A DNA stretch of 64,000 nucleotides from CAWCDJ01 sp963796675. Its GTDB lineage: Bacteria; Acidobacteriota; Terriglobia; Bryobacterales; Bryobacteraceae. The translations under genes and the position numbers were made by a program. The notes under the pieces are model-generated. The model saw nothing but the letters and a program-made list of their open reading frames with translations. It was not told where the DNA came from and did not search any database. Positions 27,306 through 36,063 of the stretch are shown piece by piece. Where the stretch lies: NCBI GenBank assembly GCA_963796675.1, contig CAWCMS010000008.1, forward strand, positions 1 to 64,000, written 5' to 3'. Each line of letters starts with the position of its first letter. Positions within the stretch are counted from its first letter, which is position 1.

Positions 27306-28898
27306 ATGCAGCGAAGGACTTTTTTCAAAACGGCCGCGCTCGCCGGCTTCGCCAGTCCTGGCCTTCGGCAAGCGTCTGCTTACGTGCCGACTCACAACTG
27401 GGATAAGTACGATTTCGGTTCCGGACCCTCGGTGAAGAACCGCCTGAACCAGGGGCCGTTTCCCCATCAGCCGCCGGAACGGGTCTACCCAACCTGCACC
27501 GTGATGATGGCCACCACCCCATCCGAAGACGTCGTGCCGAATTTCGGAAAGGGGCCGGTCACCTATATAACCGGCAACATGGGCCTGGCGGAGATCCTCG
27601 GCGATGACAAACTTCGGGCGATCGAAGACCTGGTTCGCATGCCGCTTGGTCAGAAATTGTACTTGCGCCCCACGTGGCGCGAGGTTCAGCCGCGCCGGGG
27701 CCGCCTGGATCTGCCGGAGTACTTCAAGGTGACACTCGATCTTGCCAAGAAGTACAACAAGCGTCTGGCATTCCGGGTCCAGTTGCGAGCTCCGGATTAC
27801 CGCGACGAGGCGCTGCCCCAGTACATTCTCGACAACGTGCCAATGGTCCGGCTGCAGGGCGTTTGGAAACCGGTGAGGAAGGCGGCGGTCCCCGAGCCCC
27901 GCTACGATCACGAGTATTACGAAGAGCCGCGTTACGATCACCCGTATTTCCAGGAGGCCTTCGCGGAACTGAATGCGCTGCTGGCCGCCGAGTTCAACGG
28001 AAATCCGCTGATCGAATTCTTCGATACCTTCATGTACGGATTCTGGGGCGAAGCCCATACCGCGCCCTTCCACAACAATCCGTTTCCCGACTACCGAACC
28101 GCGGAGCGGACTTGGGTCCGAATGATGGAGGTGCAGTTGGAGAACTGGACCAAGACGCCTCTACTCACCAATGTGCAGCCCGATTTCAGCCAGGTCGGCA
28201 ACTCCGAAATGGTGGATATGACCGTGCGCTCGCACAACTGGCTGCGGGTGGATACGATCTATGTCTCCAACGAGCAGATCGAGATGATCAGCAACCGTCC
28301 GCCCTGGATCGGGGCGGCGGTGGAAACCGGCGGAGCACAGGGGATCATCGAAGAGCCGGCGGAATCCATCCTCCATAACGAAGGCGTAACCTCGACCGAC
28401 AATGGGGTCCAGCACGTGATGGATATCGGCACGAACTACTGGTCTCTGTGGCATCGTCACTCCATCAGCGTGGCGGGAATCATGAATTACTACCAGCAGT
28501 ATCCAAAGATGATCGACCAGATGTGCCGGAAGATCGGCTACAACGTGCGTCCCTCGTTCGTCTGGGTGTCCGGGCCACAGGACCCGCGTCTGTTCATCGG
28601 CTTTGCCAACGATGGCATCGCCGGAGTGCCCGGCGTGCTCTATGTCTCCGTTGTCAGCGATGACGGCAAGGTGAACGTCGGGGGAGGGCTGGATCCAGGC
28701 TATCCGCTGCCCGGCAAGATCCGCCAGGCCGAATTCATCCTGCCGCCCGGAACGAACTGGGAAGGGCTCAAGCTGAAGGCGGAACTCGAAGTGAAGGGCG
28801 TCCGCTATCCGGTACGTTGGGGAACCCGCCAGCAGACCAATCCCGATGGTTCGCTGACCCTGCGCATCAATCGGCCCGTTGGCCCCAACGGATACTGA
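27306..28898 (+). CDS. Exported glycoside-hydrolase-like protein (DUF4832-like barrel), Tat-type signal
   Basis: This 530-residue protein starts at ATG 27306 after GGAAGGAG. Residues 1-25 form a twin-arginine-like signal (QRRTFFKTAALAGFA). The middle reads like a TIM-barrel carbohydrate enzyme: LYLRPTWREVQPRRGRLDLP, KRLAFRVQLR and FFDTFMYGFWGEAHTAPFH, where the FWGEAH glutamate resembles the catalytic acid in GH42/DUF4832-like families. A C-terminal beta-sandwich follows (about 430-525). The exact family and substrate are not certain. It lies 87 bp after the nucleoside hydrolase gene, probably in the same operon. Confidence 0.6.
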   Translation: MQRRTFFKTAALAGFASPGLRQASAYVPTHNWDKYDFGSGPSVKNRLNQGPFPHQPPERVYPTCTVMMATTPSEDVVPNFGKGPVTYITGNMGLAEILGDDKLRAIEDLVRMPLGQKLYLRPTWREVQPRRGRLDLPEYFKVTLDLAKKYNKRLAFRVQLRAPDYRDEALPQYILDNVPMVRLQGVWKPVRKAAVPEPRYDHEYYEEPRYDHPYFQEAFAELNALLAAEFNGNPLIEFFDTFMYGFWGEAHTAPFHNNPFPDYRTAERTWVRMMEVQLENWTKTPLLTNVQPDFSQVGNSEMVDMTVRSHNWLRVDTIYVSNEQIEMISNRPPWIGAAVETGGAQGIIEEPAESILHNEGVTSTDNGVQHVMDIGTNYWSLWHRHSISVAGIMNYYQQYPKMIDQMCRKIGYNVRPSFVWVSGPQDPRLFIGFANDGIAGVPGVLYVSVVSDDGKVNVGGGLDPGYPLPGKIRQAEFILPPGTNWEGLKLKAELEVKGVRYPVRWGTRQQTNPDGSLTLRINRPVGPNGY

Positions 28899-28919
28899 CG
28901 CGATTCGGCCCCGGCAACA

Positions 28920-29933
28920 TCAGGAAGTACTTGTCCATTCGAAGGGCATCGGCTGGCTGTCGCCGGCTCCGGTGAATTGTTCGATCGCCTCCCGGATCTG
29001 CTGCGGCGAGGCCGGAGGGGCGCCCGGAACATCGCGGCGCCCCAGCATACTGATCCAACACTCGATCTGATGCAGCCAGCAGGCATGCGTAGGTGCGAAA
29101 TGCAGAGATACGTTGCCGTGGCGGGCCAGCCAGCGGTCGAGACGGGGCTGGCGTGGCACGTTGTCGAGGATTACGTGCAATTCCTGGTGAGGATAGGCTG
29201 TTGCAACCTTACTTAAGAAGCTCAGAATGTCGCTGCGCCGGCGGCGAGGCCCCAAGTCCGTTACCGTGCGGCTGAAGAGTTCGAGGGCCGCCATGAGCGT
29301 CGCGATCCTCGGCGCTCTCCCATCTCGTTGCACCTCCTGCGCAACCTTTCCGTACGGTAGCTTCAAACAACGATCAGGCTGCCGCGCTGCCGGAGGTCCG
29401 GGGTTCCCGGCCATGGCCAGGACCATCGCATTTTCGGGCGGGTCCAGATGCAGTCCAGCCACCTCCACTGTCCTCGCCGCGAACAGCGGTTCCGTCCGTA
29501 CGTGCCAACTCCGCCTGCGCCGCAAATGACGGCCCTTTTCCCGAAGCACCCGCCATACCTGGTGCTTGGAGACGTCCCCCAGCGCCTCGGCGACCAGTGA
29601 GCCTGTCCAGGTCGGATGACCACGTGGCGGAGCCTCGTTCGACTTGGCAAGAATGCGCCGTTCGGAGCCGTCATAACGGGGACGAGCTCCGGGCCTCGGC
29701 GCATCCTGCAATCCCCGGAGTCCCGCGTGGGAGAAACGCACGCGCCACTTGCTCACCGTCGCCGTGCGCATCTGCTGAGTCCGTGCGATCTGAAGGGTAC
29801 TCTGGCCTTCGGCTGCGGCCAGAATGATGCGGGCTCGGTCGGCAAGGCGGGGTTCGTCCTCGGCATGAAGCCAGGATTCGAGGGCGCGGCGATCCTCCGG
29901 CGTGAGCGTCACCGACGTGGGTCTCTTGCTCAT
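28920..29933 (-). CDS. IS630-family transposase, probably inactive
   Basis: This 337-residue protein has the IS630-type N-terminal helix-turn-helix (STLQIARTQQMRTATVSKWRVRF) and a DDE-like core. The second Asp (LHVILDNV) and the Glu (CWLHQIECW) are present, but the position of the first Asp, normally in a VDEK-type motif, reads VLAMAGNPG. The His/Thr after the second Asp (usually DNxxTHK) is also changed. Several blocks look locally garbled compared with related transposases. I found no terminal inverted repeats. It appears to be a decayed copy between the glycosidase-like gene and the TonB receptor. Confidence 0.75.
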   Translation of the reverse strand: MSKRPTSVTLTPEDRRALESWLHAEDEPRLADRARIILAAAEGQSTLQIARTQQMRTATVSKWRVRFSHAGLRGLQDAPRPGARPRYDGSERRILAKSNEAPPRGHPTWTGSLVAEALGDVSKHQVWRVLREKGRHLRRRRSWHVRTEPLFAARTVEVAGLHLDPPENAMVLAMAGNPGPPAARQPDRCLKLPYGKVAQEVQRDGRAPRIATLMAALELFSRTVTDLGPRRRRSDILSFLSKVATAYPHQELHVILDNVPRQPRLDRWLARHGNVSLHFAPTHACWLHQIECWISMLGRRDVPGAPPASPQQIREAIEQFTGAGDSQPMPFEWTSTS

Positions 29934-29997
29934 ATACCGATCGTCTGATAGATCGTTTTCTAATGCAACTATGATCGAATCTGATCCGAAAAAAGTC

Positions 29998-30026
29998 TTG
30001 ACTCCTATACCGCCCCAGACTAGTAT
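29998..30026 (+). promoter_or_regulatory. Sigma-70 promoter of the second TonB receptor
   Basis: TTGACT (29998-30003), 17 bases, TAGTAT (30021-30026) gives a start near 30033, about 13 bases before the ATG at 30046. AGGAAA precedes the start codon. Confidence 0.55.
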
Positions 30027-30045
30027 TGTGCAAGATACAGGAAAT

Positions 30046-33000
30046 ATGATGTCACAAGTCTCGTGTTATCTCCTCCGTCTGGTGTTGCCCATGGTGGCAA
30101 TACCCTCCCTGCTCGTCGCGCAGGTAACAGGGACAATCAGCGGCACCGTCGTCGACAGTAGTGGAGCCGTCGTACCGGACGCGAAAGTCGTCGCGACCAA
30201 CGTCGGCACTAGCCTGTCCCGGAGCGCCATAACCGATGCCGCCGGACAATATGTATTGCCGCTCCTCACGGTCGGTACTTACGAAGTCCGTATAGAAAAG
30301 GATGGCTTCTCCCCGTTCCTGCAAACCGATGTCCTGCTGCAGGCGAACACTCAGGTCACTGTCCAGGCCACGCTCAAAATTCGTTCGGCGAGCGAACAGG
30401 TGACGGTCAGCGCATCCTCCAACCTGATTCAAACCAACTCGTCGACCTTGGTACAGGTGGTCGATCAACGCCGCGTCGCGGATCTGCCGCTCAACGGCCG
30501 GAATGTGCTGCAATTGATCTCACTCGACGCTGGAGTGACCACGCGCAACGTCCCATCGAGCGTGGGCCAGAGCTATGTACTGGGCAAGGGCCTTTACTAT
30601 ACGCCTGTAGCCATGGCCGGGGCTCGCGGCGGCGCGGGCAACTACCTGCTGGACAACGCAGATAATAATGATGCGCAGACCGCGATGCCGCGGCCGTTCC
30701 CCAACGTCGATGCGGTCGAAGAGTTTAGCGTTCAGACCAATTCCTTTGACGCTCAATACGGACGCAGCGTCGGAGGCGTGGTCAACGTGGTGACCAAGTC
30801 CGGAACGAATGAGATCCACGGCACCGTCTTCGAATTCCTTCGAAACTTCGATCTCAACGCCGCCAATCTCTTTTCCGGCAGAGACAGACTGAAGCGCAAC
30901 CAGTTTGGTGGAGCGATGGGCGGACCGATCAAGAAGGACCGCACCTTCATCTTCGCCTCCTACCAGGGCACGCGGATCAGTAATTCGACCCCTGCAGCCA
31001 CGGTCACCGCACCGAGCGCGGCGATGATCGCGGGCGACTTCTCCTCCTGGCTGGGAGCGGGTGGCGCCGGAGCAATTCATGATCCTTTGAGCCCAGGCAC
31101 GTATTTCCCCAACAACCAGATTCCTGTCTCCCGCTTTGATCCGACCGCGGTCAAACTCCTGCAGTTCATTCCCGACTCCAACAACTCCGCCTACCAGCTC
31201 AAGTTCGGCACACCGGTCCAGAGGACGTCCGACGATCAGGGAGTACTCCGCGTCGACCACGCCCTCACCGATCGGCAGCGGATTTCGGGACGCTATTTCG
31301 TCTTCCACTACGACCTGCCGCCCGATATCATGCAGACGAACGCGCTCTACGGCTGGCAAGGGCAGTTGGGCTACTCGCAGTCGCTGGCATTCAACCATAC
31401 TTACAGCATCTCGGCGCGCTGGGTTCACACGACGACTGTCTCCTATTCGTTTTCGCAACCCACGACATACAACGCGCTCTCACCCGATTTCAAGCTTTCG
31501 GACCTGGGCGCCAGCGTCAAGACGGTGCCCGGTACCAACATCCTGAATCTCGCGATTACCGGCTGGTCCGGCATCTCGTTCAACGGCGGGGCCGCAACCT
31601 ATACTCGTTCCCTGCATATCGCCGACGGCTTCAATTATGCGACCGGCCGTCACAACCTCCGGTTTGGAGGCGAAATCCTGCGGTACAAGACCGGCGCGAC
31701 GGGATACTATCGGAGCGGCGGAGACGTCAGCTTCACCGGAAACCTCCTCAGCGACGCGGGCAAGCAGAATGCCGGTAATGCGTATGCCGAATTTCTGCTG
31801 GGTGATGCAACTACCTTCCAGCAGGCCGGCGCCACTTGCATCGCACAGCCCTGCCCGACCCAACACTTTTACTTCCCCCTATTCGTGCAGGACGATATCC
31901 GTCTGACGAGCAAGCTGACGATTAACGCGGGGCTGCGCTGGGAGCCTCGTTCCGGCATGAGCAATCGCGCCGACGAAACGTACATGGCAGGGCAGCAGTC
32001 CACCGCTTATCCCAACGCACCCATGGGGCTGATCTTTAAGGGCGATTCCGCCCTTGGTGGGGGCACCATTCCATATAGCTGGAAGAATTTTGCGCCCCGT
32101 CTCGGTCTGGCCTACGAAATAGCGCCCAGGACGGTAATCCGCGCGGCTTATGGTATCTTCGTCGATGACTTCCCGAGCAACGTCTTCAATACGGTAATTC
32201 AAGGGATGCCGTGGACCACGCAGGCGACTCTGCAAGGCCCCCTCCAACTCTCGAACCCTTACGGCTCGGCAGCCCCGCTCGATCCAGTCGGCTATACGCC
32301 CAGTTCGAGCGTGGTGTTCCCCAATTACCTCGCCTACCAGGTACCGACCCGCGGTATGCGTCCAGGCTACGTGCAGAGCTGGAATGCGATTGTCGAGCGC
32401 CAGTTACGCGGCGACCTCCTGGTGCGTGTCGGTTACGTCGCATCGAAAGGCACGGATCTGTTGAATGAATTGCAAGCGAACCCGGCCATTTACGGACCCG
32501 GCGCCACTACCGGCAATATCAACTCCCGGCGTCCCATTCCGCGTATCGGCTCGCTCTATCTGTTCGAATCGATGTCGAACTCGAGCTATCAGTCGGGCCA
32601 GCTCACAGTTCAGAAGCGTTACGCTCATGGCTTCAGTGTTCTCGGCAACTACACCTGGAGCAAGTCCATCGACGACAGCTCGGATCCGACCGGCTACACC
32701 CCGGGACCTAACCCCTGGAACCACAGTACGAATCGGGCGCCATCGGACTACGACATCACGAACCGCGTCGTGATCTCCGCGGTTTGGCAGTTGCCCGCCT
32801 TCCATCATTCGGCGGCACCAGTCCGCTGGGTGGCCGGCGGCTGGCAGGCCAACGGCATCTATACGGCTGAGACTGGCGTACCGGTGAACATCATCAGCGG
32901 AGGCAATAACGCACTCGACGGGGAATCCGGCGACTTTGCGGACTACTACGGAGGAACCTGGCAGCTGAGCGCCGATCGTGCCAGGAAAGACCAGATCGCG

Positions 33001-33288
33001 CAATGGTTCAACACGAGCGCCTTCACGACCAACGCTGTCGGCACGATCGGTACCGGGCGCCGGAATCAACTGCGCGCGCCCGGCGACAGCAACCTGGATT
33101 TCTCGCTGTTCAAGAACTTCCCCATCCGGGAGCATCAATTCGTGCAGCTTCGGAGCGAGTTCTTCAACATCCTGAATCACCCGAATCTCGGACCTCCGGG
33201 AAATACGGTCACGAGCCCAACATTCGGCCGCATTACTACTGCGCTCGACCCTCGGATCTTGCAGTTCGCGCTCAAGGTCGTCTTCTAG
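30046..33288 (+). CDS. TonB-dependent receptor, Oar-like, with carboxypeptidase-regulatory domain
   Basis: This 1080-residue receptor has a signal peptide (LLRLVLPMVAIPSLLVAQ), a CarboxypepD_reg-like domain (about 30-110: GTISGTVVDSSGAVVPDAKV), a plug with NGRNVLQLISLDAGV and VEEFSVQTNSFDAQYGRSVGGVVNVVTKSG, then a long barrel ending in LQFALKVVF. ATG 30046 (or 30049) was chosen because it gives a proper signal peptide right after the promoter; upstream in-frame codons belong to the region of the decayed transposase. It should import a ligand for this catabolic element; nucleoside- or glycoside-type ligands are inferred from neighbours. It is a divergent paralogue of the receptor at 3298-6720. 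Confidence 0.9.
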   Translation: MMSQVSCYLLRLVLPMVAIPSLLVAQVTGTISGTVVDSSGAVVPDAKVVATNVGTSLSRSAITDAAGQYVLPLLTVGTYEVRIEKDGFSPFLQTDVLLQANTQVTVQATLKIRSASEQVTVSASSNLIQTNSSTLVQVVDQRRVADLPLNGRNVLQLISLDAGVTTRNVPSSVGQSYVLGKGLYYTPVAMAGARGGAGNYLLDNADNNDAQTAMPRPFPNVDAVEEFSVQTNSFDAQYGRSVGGVVNVVTKSGTNEIHGTVFEFLRNFDLNAANLFSGRDRLKRNQFGGAMGGPIKKDRTFIFASYQGTRISNSTPAATVTAPSAAMIAGDFSSWLGAGGAGAIHDPLSPGTYFPNNQIPVSRFDPTAVKLLQFIPDSNNSAYQLKFGTPVQRTSDDQGVLRVDHALTDRQRISGRYFVFHYDLPPDIMQTNALYGWQGQLGYSQSLAFNHTYSISARWVHTTTVSYSFSQPTTYNALSPDFKLSDLGASVKTVPGTNILNLAITGWSGISFNGGAATYTRSLHIADGFNYATGRHNLRFGGEILRYKTGATGYYRSGGDVSFTGNLLSDAGKQNAGNAYAEFLLGDATTFQQAGATCIAQPCPTQHFYFPLFVQDDIRLTSKLTINAGLRWEPRSGMSNRADETYMAGQQSTAYPNAPMGLIFKGDSALGGGTIPYSWKNFAPRLGLAYEIAPRTVIRAAYGIFVDDFPSNVFNTVIQGMPWTTQATLQGPLQLSNPYGSAAPLDPVGYTPSSSVVFPNYLAYQVPTRGMRPGYVQSWNAIVERQLRGDLLVRVGYVASKGTDLLNELQANPAIYGPGATTGNINSRRPIPRIGSLYLFESMSNSSYQSGQLTVQKRYAHGFSVLGNYTWSKSIDDSSDPTGYTPGPNPWNHSTNRAPSDYDITNRVVISAVWQLPAFHHSAAPVRWVAGGWQANGIYTAETGVPVNIISGGNNALDGESGDFADYYGGTWQLSADRARKDQIAQWFNTSAFTTNAVGTIGTGRRNQLRAPGDSNLDFSLFKNFPIREHQFVQLRSEFFNILNHPNLGPPGNTVTSPTFGRITTALDPRILQFALKVVF

Positions 33289-33458
33289 GTCTATGGCCGT
33301 CAGGTTTCTTGGCCTTTTGCACGTTCTCCCTGACGGTTGCGCCTCTGTGTTCACGGAGCCGCGATCGTTAGGGAGCGGGTTTGGCGGCCTCATGAGCTCC
33401 ATCGCGCAAGCATTCCAGGAAAGGCATATCCTGAGCGGGTGGCAGGAGATGGTTGTTC
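33289..33458. other. Short gap with possible minus-strand remnant
   Basis: Between the receptor and the MFS gene the minus strand encodes LLPPAQDMPFLECLRDGAHE, followed by a stop, in a frame without a full gene. It could be a relict C-terminus. No promoter or terminator is clear. Confidence 0.25.
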
Positions 33459-34742
33459 ATGGCCCTAGTTGATTGTGGTGGACGGGAGGCGGAGTCCGTG
33501 GCAGTCGCGCCCGCGAGTCTGGCGTTTTCGCGGAAACGGCACATGGTGGTCGCCGCGGTCTTCGTCCTCTCGTTTATCACGTATATCGATCGGGCCGTTA
33601 TTTCGACCGCCAAATCGCCGATGGCGGCGGACCTCTCACTGTCCGACCAGGCGATGGGCTTGGTGTTCAGTGCATTCGCGATAGGCTATGCACTCGCGCA
33701 GATTCCTGCCGGATGGTTCGCGGACCGCTTCGGTCCACGTGTCGCCCTGGCGATGCTTGTCGGGCTCTGGAGCATTTTTACAGCGCTTACCGGAACGGTT
33801 TCCGGAATCGCTTCTCTTCTGCTGGTCCGGCTCCTTTTTGGAATGTCGGAGGCAGGCGCATTTCCCGGTTCTGCGCGGGCGTTCTACCACTGGCTGCCGG
33901 CGAGCGAGCGCGGATTGGCCAACGGCATTCTCTTCTCGGGCGCACTGCTGGGAGGAGCGATCGCGTTCCCAGTCTGTGCCTGGCTGGGCACCGTCTTTGG
34001 ATGGCGTCAGACATTCTACCTGCTTGCCCTCCCCGGCGCCGTGTGGGCCGTCTTGTGGTTGATCTTTTTCCGCGATCGCGCCCCGCTGCCGGTAGACCGG
34101 GACTTGCAACCGGCCGCGCCGCCCATCTCGGTGGCGTCGATGTTCCGGAAACCAGTGCTGATCCTGGCGATGTTGCAGTATTTTGCGGGTAACTTCACTT
34201 TCTTTATCTGCATCACGTGGATGTTTCCGTATCTCGCTCAGCGGTTTGGCCTCTCTCAAACCGAGGCAGCTCACTACGCGATGGTGCCGCTCTTATTTGG
34301 ATCGTTAGCCAATTGGATGTCCGGCAGCTTCGTGGACTTCCTCTATCGCTCGGGCCATGGCGCCTGGTCGCGCCGTCTTCCCGGCGTCGCCGGATTTCTT
34401 CTCGCCGCCGTCGGAATTGCCGCGGTAACTGTTGCCGGAGACCCACTGGCTGCTATCGCCGGATTTGCCATCGCGACCTTTGGCGTTGAAGTCACGATCA
34501 GTCCGAGTTGGGCTTTTTGCATGGATATTGGCGGCGAGAACTCAGGAAGTATCTCGGGTGCCATGAATATGGTCGGCAACATCGGAGCGTTTGCGAGTGC
34601 TAACGCGTTCCCCTACCTACACGCAACGACCGGTAGTACCGTGGCTTTCTTCTCGATCGCGGCCCTCCTGAACCTGGGCGCCGCGTTTTGCTGGCTCAAA
34701 ATGCGGCCATCGTCCGCTGTTCCGGGAGCCGAGTTTCGATGA
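33459..34742 (+). CDS. MFS transporter, anion:cation symporter (ACS/hexuronate-like) family
   Basis: This 427-residue membrane protein has about twelve helices. The family signature VLSFITYIDRAVISTAKSPMAADLSLSDQAMGLVFSAF includes the conserved Asp-Arg of helix 1, and GWFADRFGPR is the loop 2-3 motif. ACS members import organic anions such as hexuronates, galactonate or glucarate. ATG 33459 follows CAGGAG. It is between the TonB receptor and the exported ADP-ribosylglycohydrolase and is likely the inner-membrane step of this uptake route. Confidence 0.85.
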   Translation: MALVDCGGREAESVAVAPASLAFSRKRHMVVAAVFVLSFITYIDRAVISTAKSPMAADLSLSDQAMGLVFSAFAIGYALAQIPAGWFADRFGPRVALAMLVGLWSIFTALTGTVSGIASLLLVRLLFGMSEAGAFPGSARAFYHWLPASERGLANGILFSGALLGGAIAFPVCAWLGTVFGWRQTFYLLALPGAVWAVLWLIFFRDRAPLPVDRDLQPAAPPISVASMFRKPVLILAMLQYFAGNFTFFICITWMFPYLAQRFGLSQTEAAHYAMVPLLFGSLANWMSGSFVDFLYRSGHGAWSRRLPGVAGFLLAAVGIAAVTVAGDPLAAIAGFAIATFGVEVTISPSWAFCMDIGGENSGSISGAMNMVGNIGAFASANAFPYLHATTGSTVAFFSIAALLNLGAAFCWLKMRPSSAVPGAEFR

Positions 34743-34814
34743 GAGCCGGAGTAACCAGGATATGGTTCAAGCTCGATTTCGCATATCTCAAAAAACATTG
34801 AAGGAGATTTTTAC

Positions 34815-36011
34815 ATGAATCGCCGCAGTTTTGTAAGCAACGCCCTCATGCTTCCGGCTGTCGCTGCCGCTGCGCAGGTGGATGCGACGCACACATCCGG
34901 CTCAGTCAGCCTCCGGGAGAAATTCTATGGCTGCATGGTCGGCGTTTACGCCGGCTCCGCGCTCAAGGGCCCGACCGAAGGGCTACCGTGGCCGGAGATT
35001 CAGAAGCGGTATGGCACCGTCGACCACATGATGGGCTACCAGGATTATCACAACGGCTGGAATCGCGAGCCCGGAACAACCGAAGACGGCGCCGAGCGCG
35101 AGAAGTTCATGATCACGGCGATCATCGAAAAGAAAGATCGCGTGACCGCCGAGGATGTCCGCGCCAAGTGGCTGCGGGACATGAAACCCGAAGCCGCGGG
35201 CATGATCTCGGAACCTTTTGAACGCATTCTCCTGGACATTGCGAAGTCGGGCATTCCCGCCAGTGATATCGGACGCTATTGCGATTATGCGGGTCTCGTC
35301 TCGATGTCGCGGTCCTGTCACGTCCTCGGGCTTATCAACGCGGGCGATATCGAGAACTCCGTTCAGGACGTCTTCGAAGTAGGCCAGCTGTATCAGACCA
35401 CCAACAGCAGGGGTCTGCAGTGGGCGGCGATCACGGGCATCGCGATTGCCTCGGCGACTAAACCGGGCGCGACCGTCGACAGCGTTCTCGCCGACGTCTT
35501 GAAAGGGCATCCCCGCATCTTCACCCGCGGACCGGCCGAAACGGTCTATACGGAGAGCTTCACCCACTCGAACGTGCTCACCGAAATCGAGCATGCGCTC
35601 GAAGCAACCAAAAAGTGCCAGGATTTTCATGAGATGCGAGTCGCCTTCGATTCCATCTACAACGGAATTGGCATCCCTTACGCCCAGGCGTACGCGAGCG
35701 AAGTGGTCACCAAAGGTATTTGCATCTTCAACATGGTCAAAGGGAATACGAAGGAAGCCATGGTATCCGCCGTGAACCTGGGTCGCGACACCGATTGCCT
35801 GGCCGCGGTATCCGCGGGCATTTCCGGCGCTCTGACCGGCGCTGGTTCAGTACCGGAAGAATGGGTCAAGCAAGTCGATTACGCAACCACCAAGATGCCA
35901 GTCACGTGCAGCCGAAGAACGGTCCGCGAGAGTGCTGACGGAGTGTATAACGCCTTCCACGCGCGGCTGGCTCGTCTGCGCACCTACGCCGAGCGGATGG
36001 AAAACGCCTGA
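34815..36011 (+). CDS. Exported ADP-ribosylglycohydrolase-family protein (Tat-type signal)
   Basis: This 398-residue protein has a twin-arginine-like leader (NRRSFVSNALMLPAVAAAA) and the ADP-ribosylglycohydrolase fold: REKFYGCMVGVYAGSALKGPTEGLPWPEIQ at the N-terminus, a metal-site region PGTTEDGAERE and the C-terminal metal motif NLGRDTDCLAAVSAGISGAL. Family members use two magnesium ions to release ADP-ribose or to cleave related ribosides. AAGGAG lies 9 bases upstream of the ATG. Export is unusual and suggests action on an extracytoplasmic substrate. The first motif (TTEDG) differs from the canonical TDDT, so altered specificity is possible. Confidence 0.82.
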   Translation: MNRRSFVSNALMLPAVAAAAQVDATHTSGSVSLREKFYGCMVGVYAGSALKGPTEGLPWPEIQKRYGTVDHMMGYQDYHNGWNREPGTTEDGAEREKFMITAIIEKKDRVTAEDVRAKWLRDMKPEAAGMISEPFERILLDIAKSGIPASDIGRYCDYAGLVSMSRSCHVLGLINAGDIENSVQDVFEVGQLYQTTNSRGLQWAAITGIAIASATKPGATVDSVLADVLKGHPRIFTRGPAETVYTESFTHSNVLTEIEHALEATKKCQDFHEMRVAFDSIYNGIGIPYAQAYASEVVTKGICIFNMVKGNTKEAMVSAVNLGRDTDCLAAVSAGISGALTGAGSVPEEWVKQVDYATTKMPVTCSRRTVRESADGVYNAFHARLARLRTYAERMENA

Positions 36012-36063
36012 TCGGCGATCCGGCAGCACTCCGATTCTTCCGGGGTGCCGCCGGAACCACTGG

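Noticed and set aside
36038..36056. TTCCGG/CCGGAA hairpin between convergent genes as terminator
   Set aside because: Only six-base arms and no T-run on either strand.
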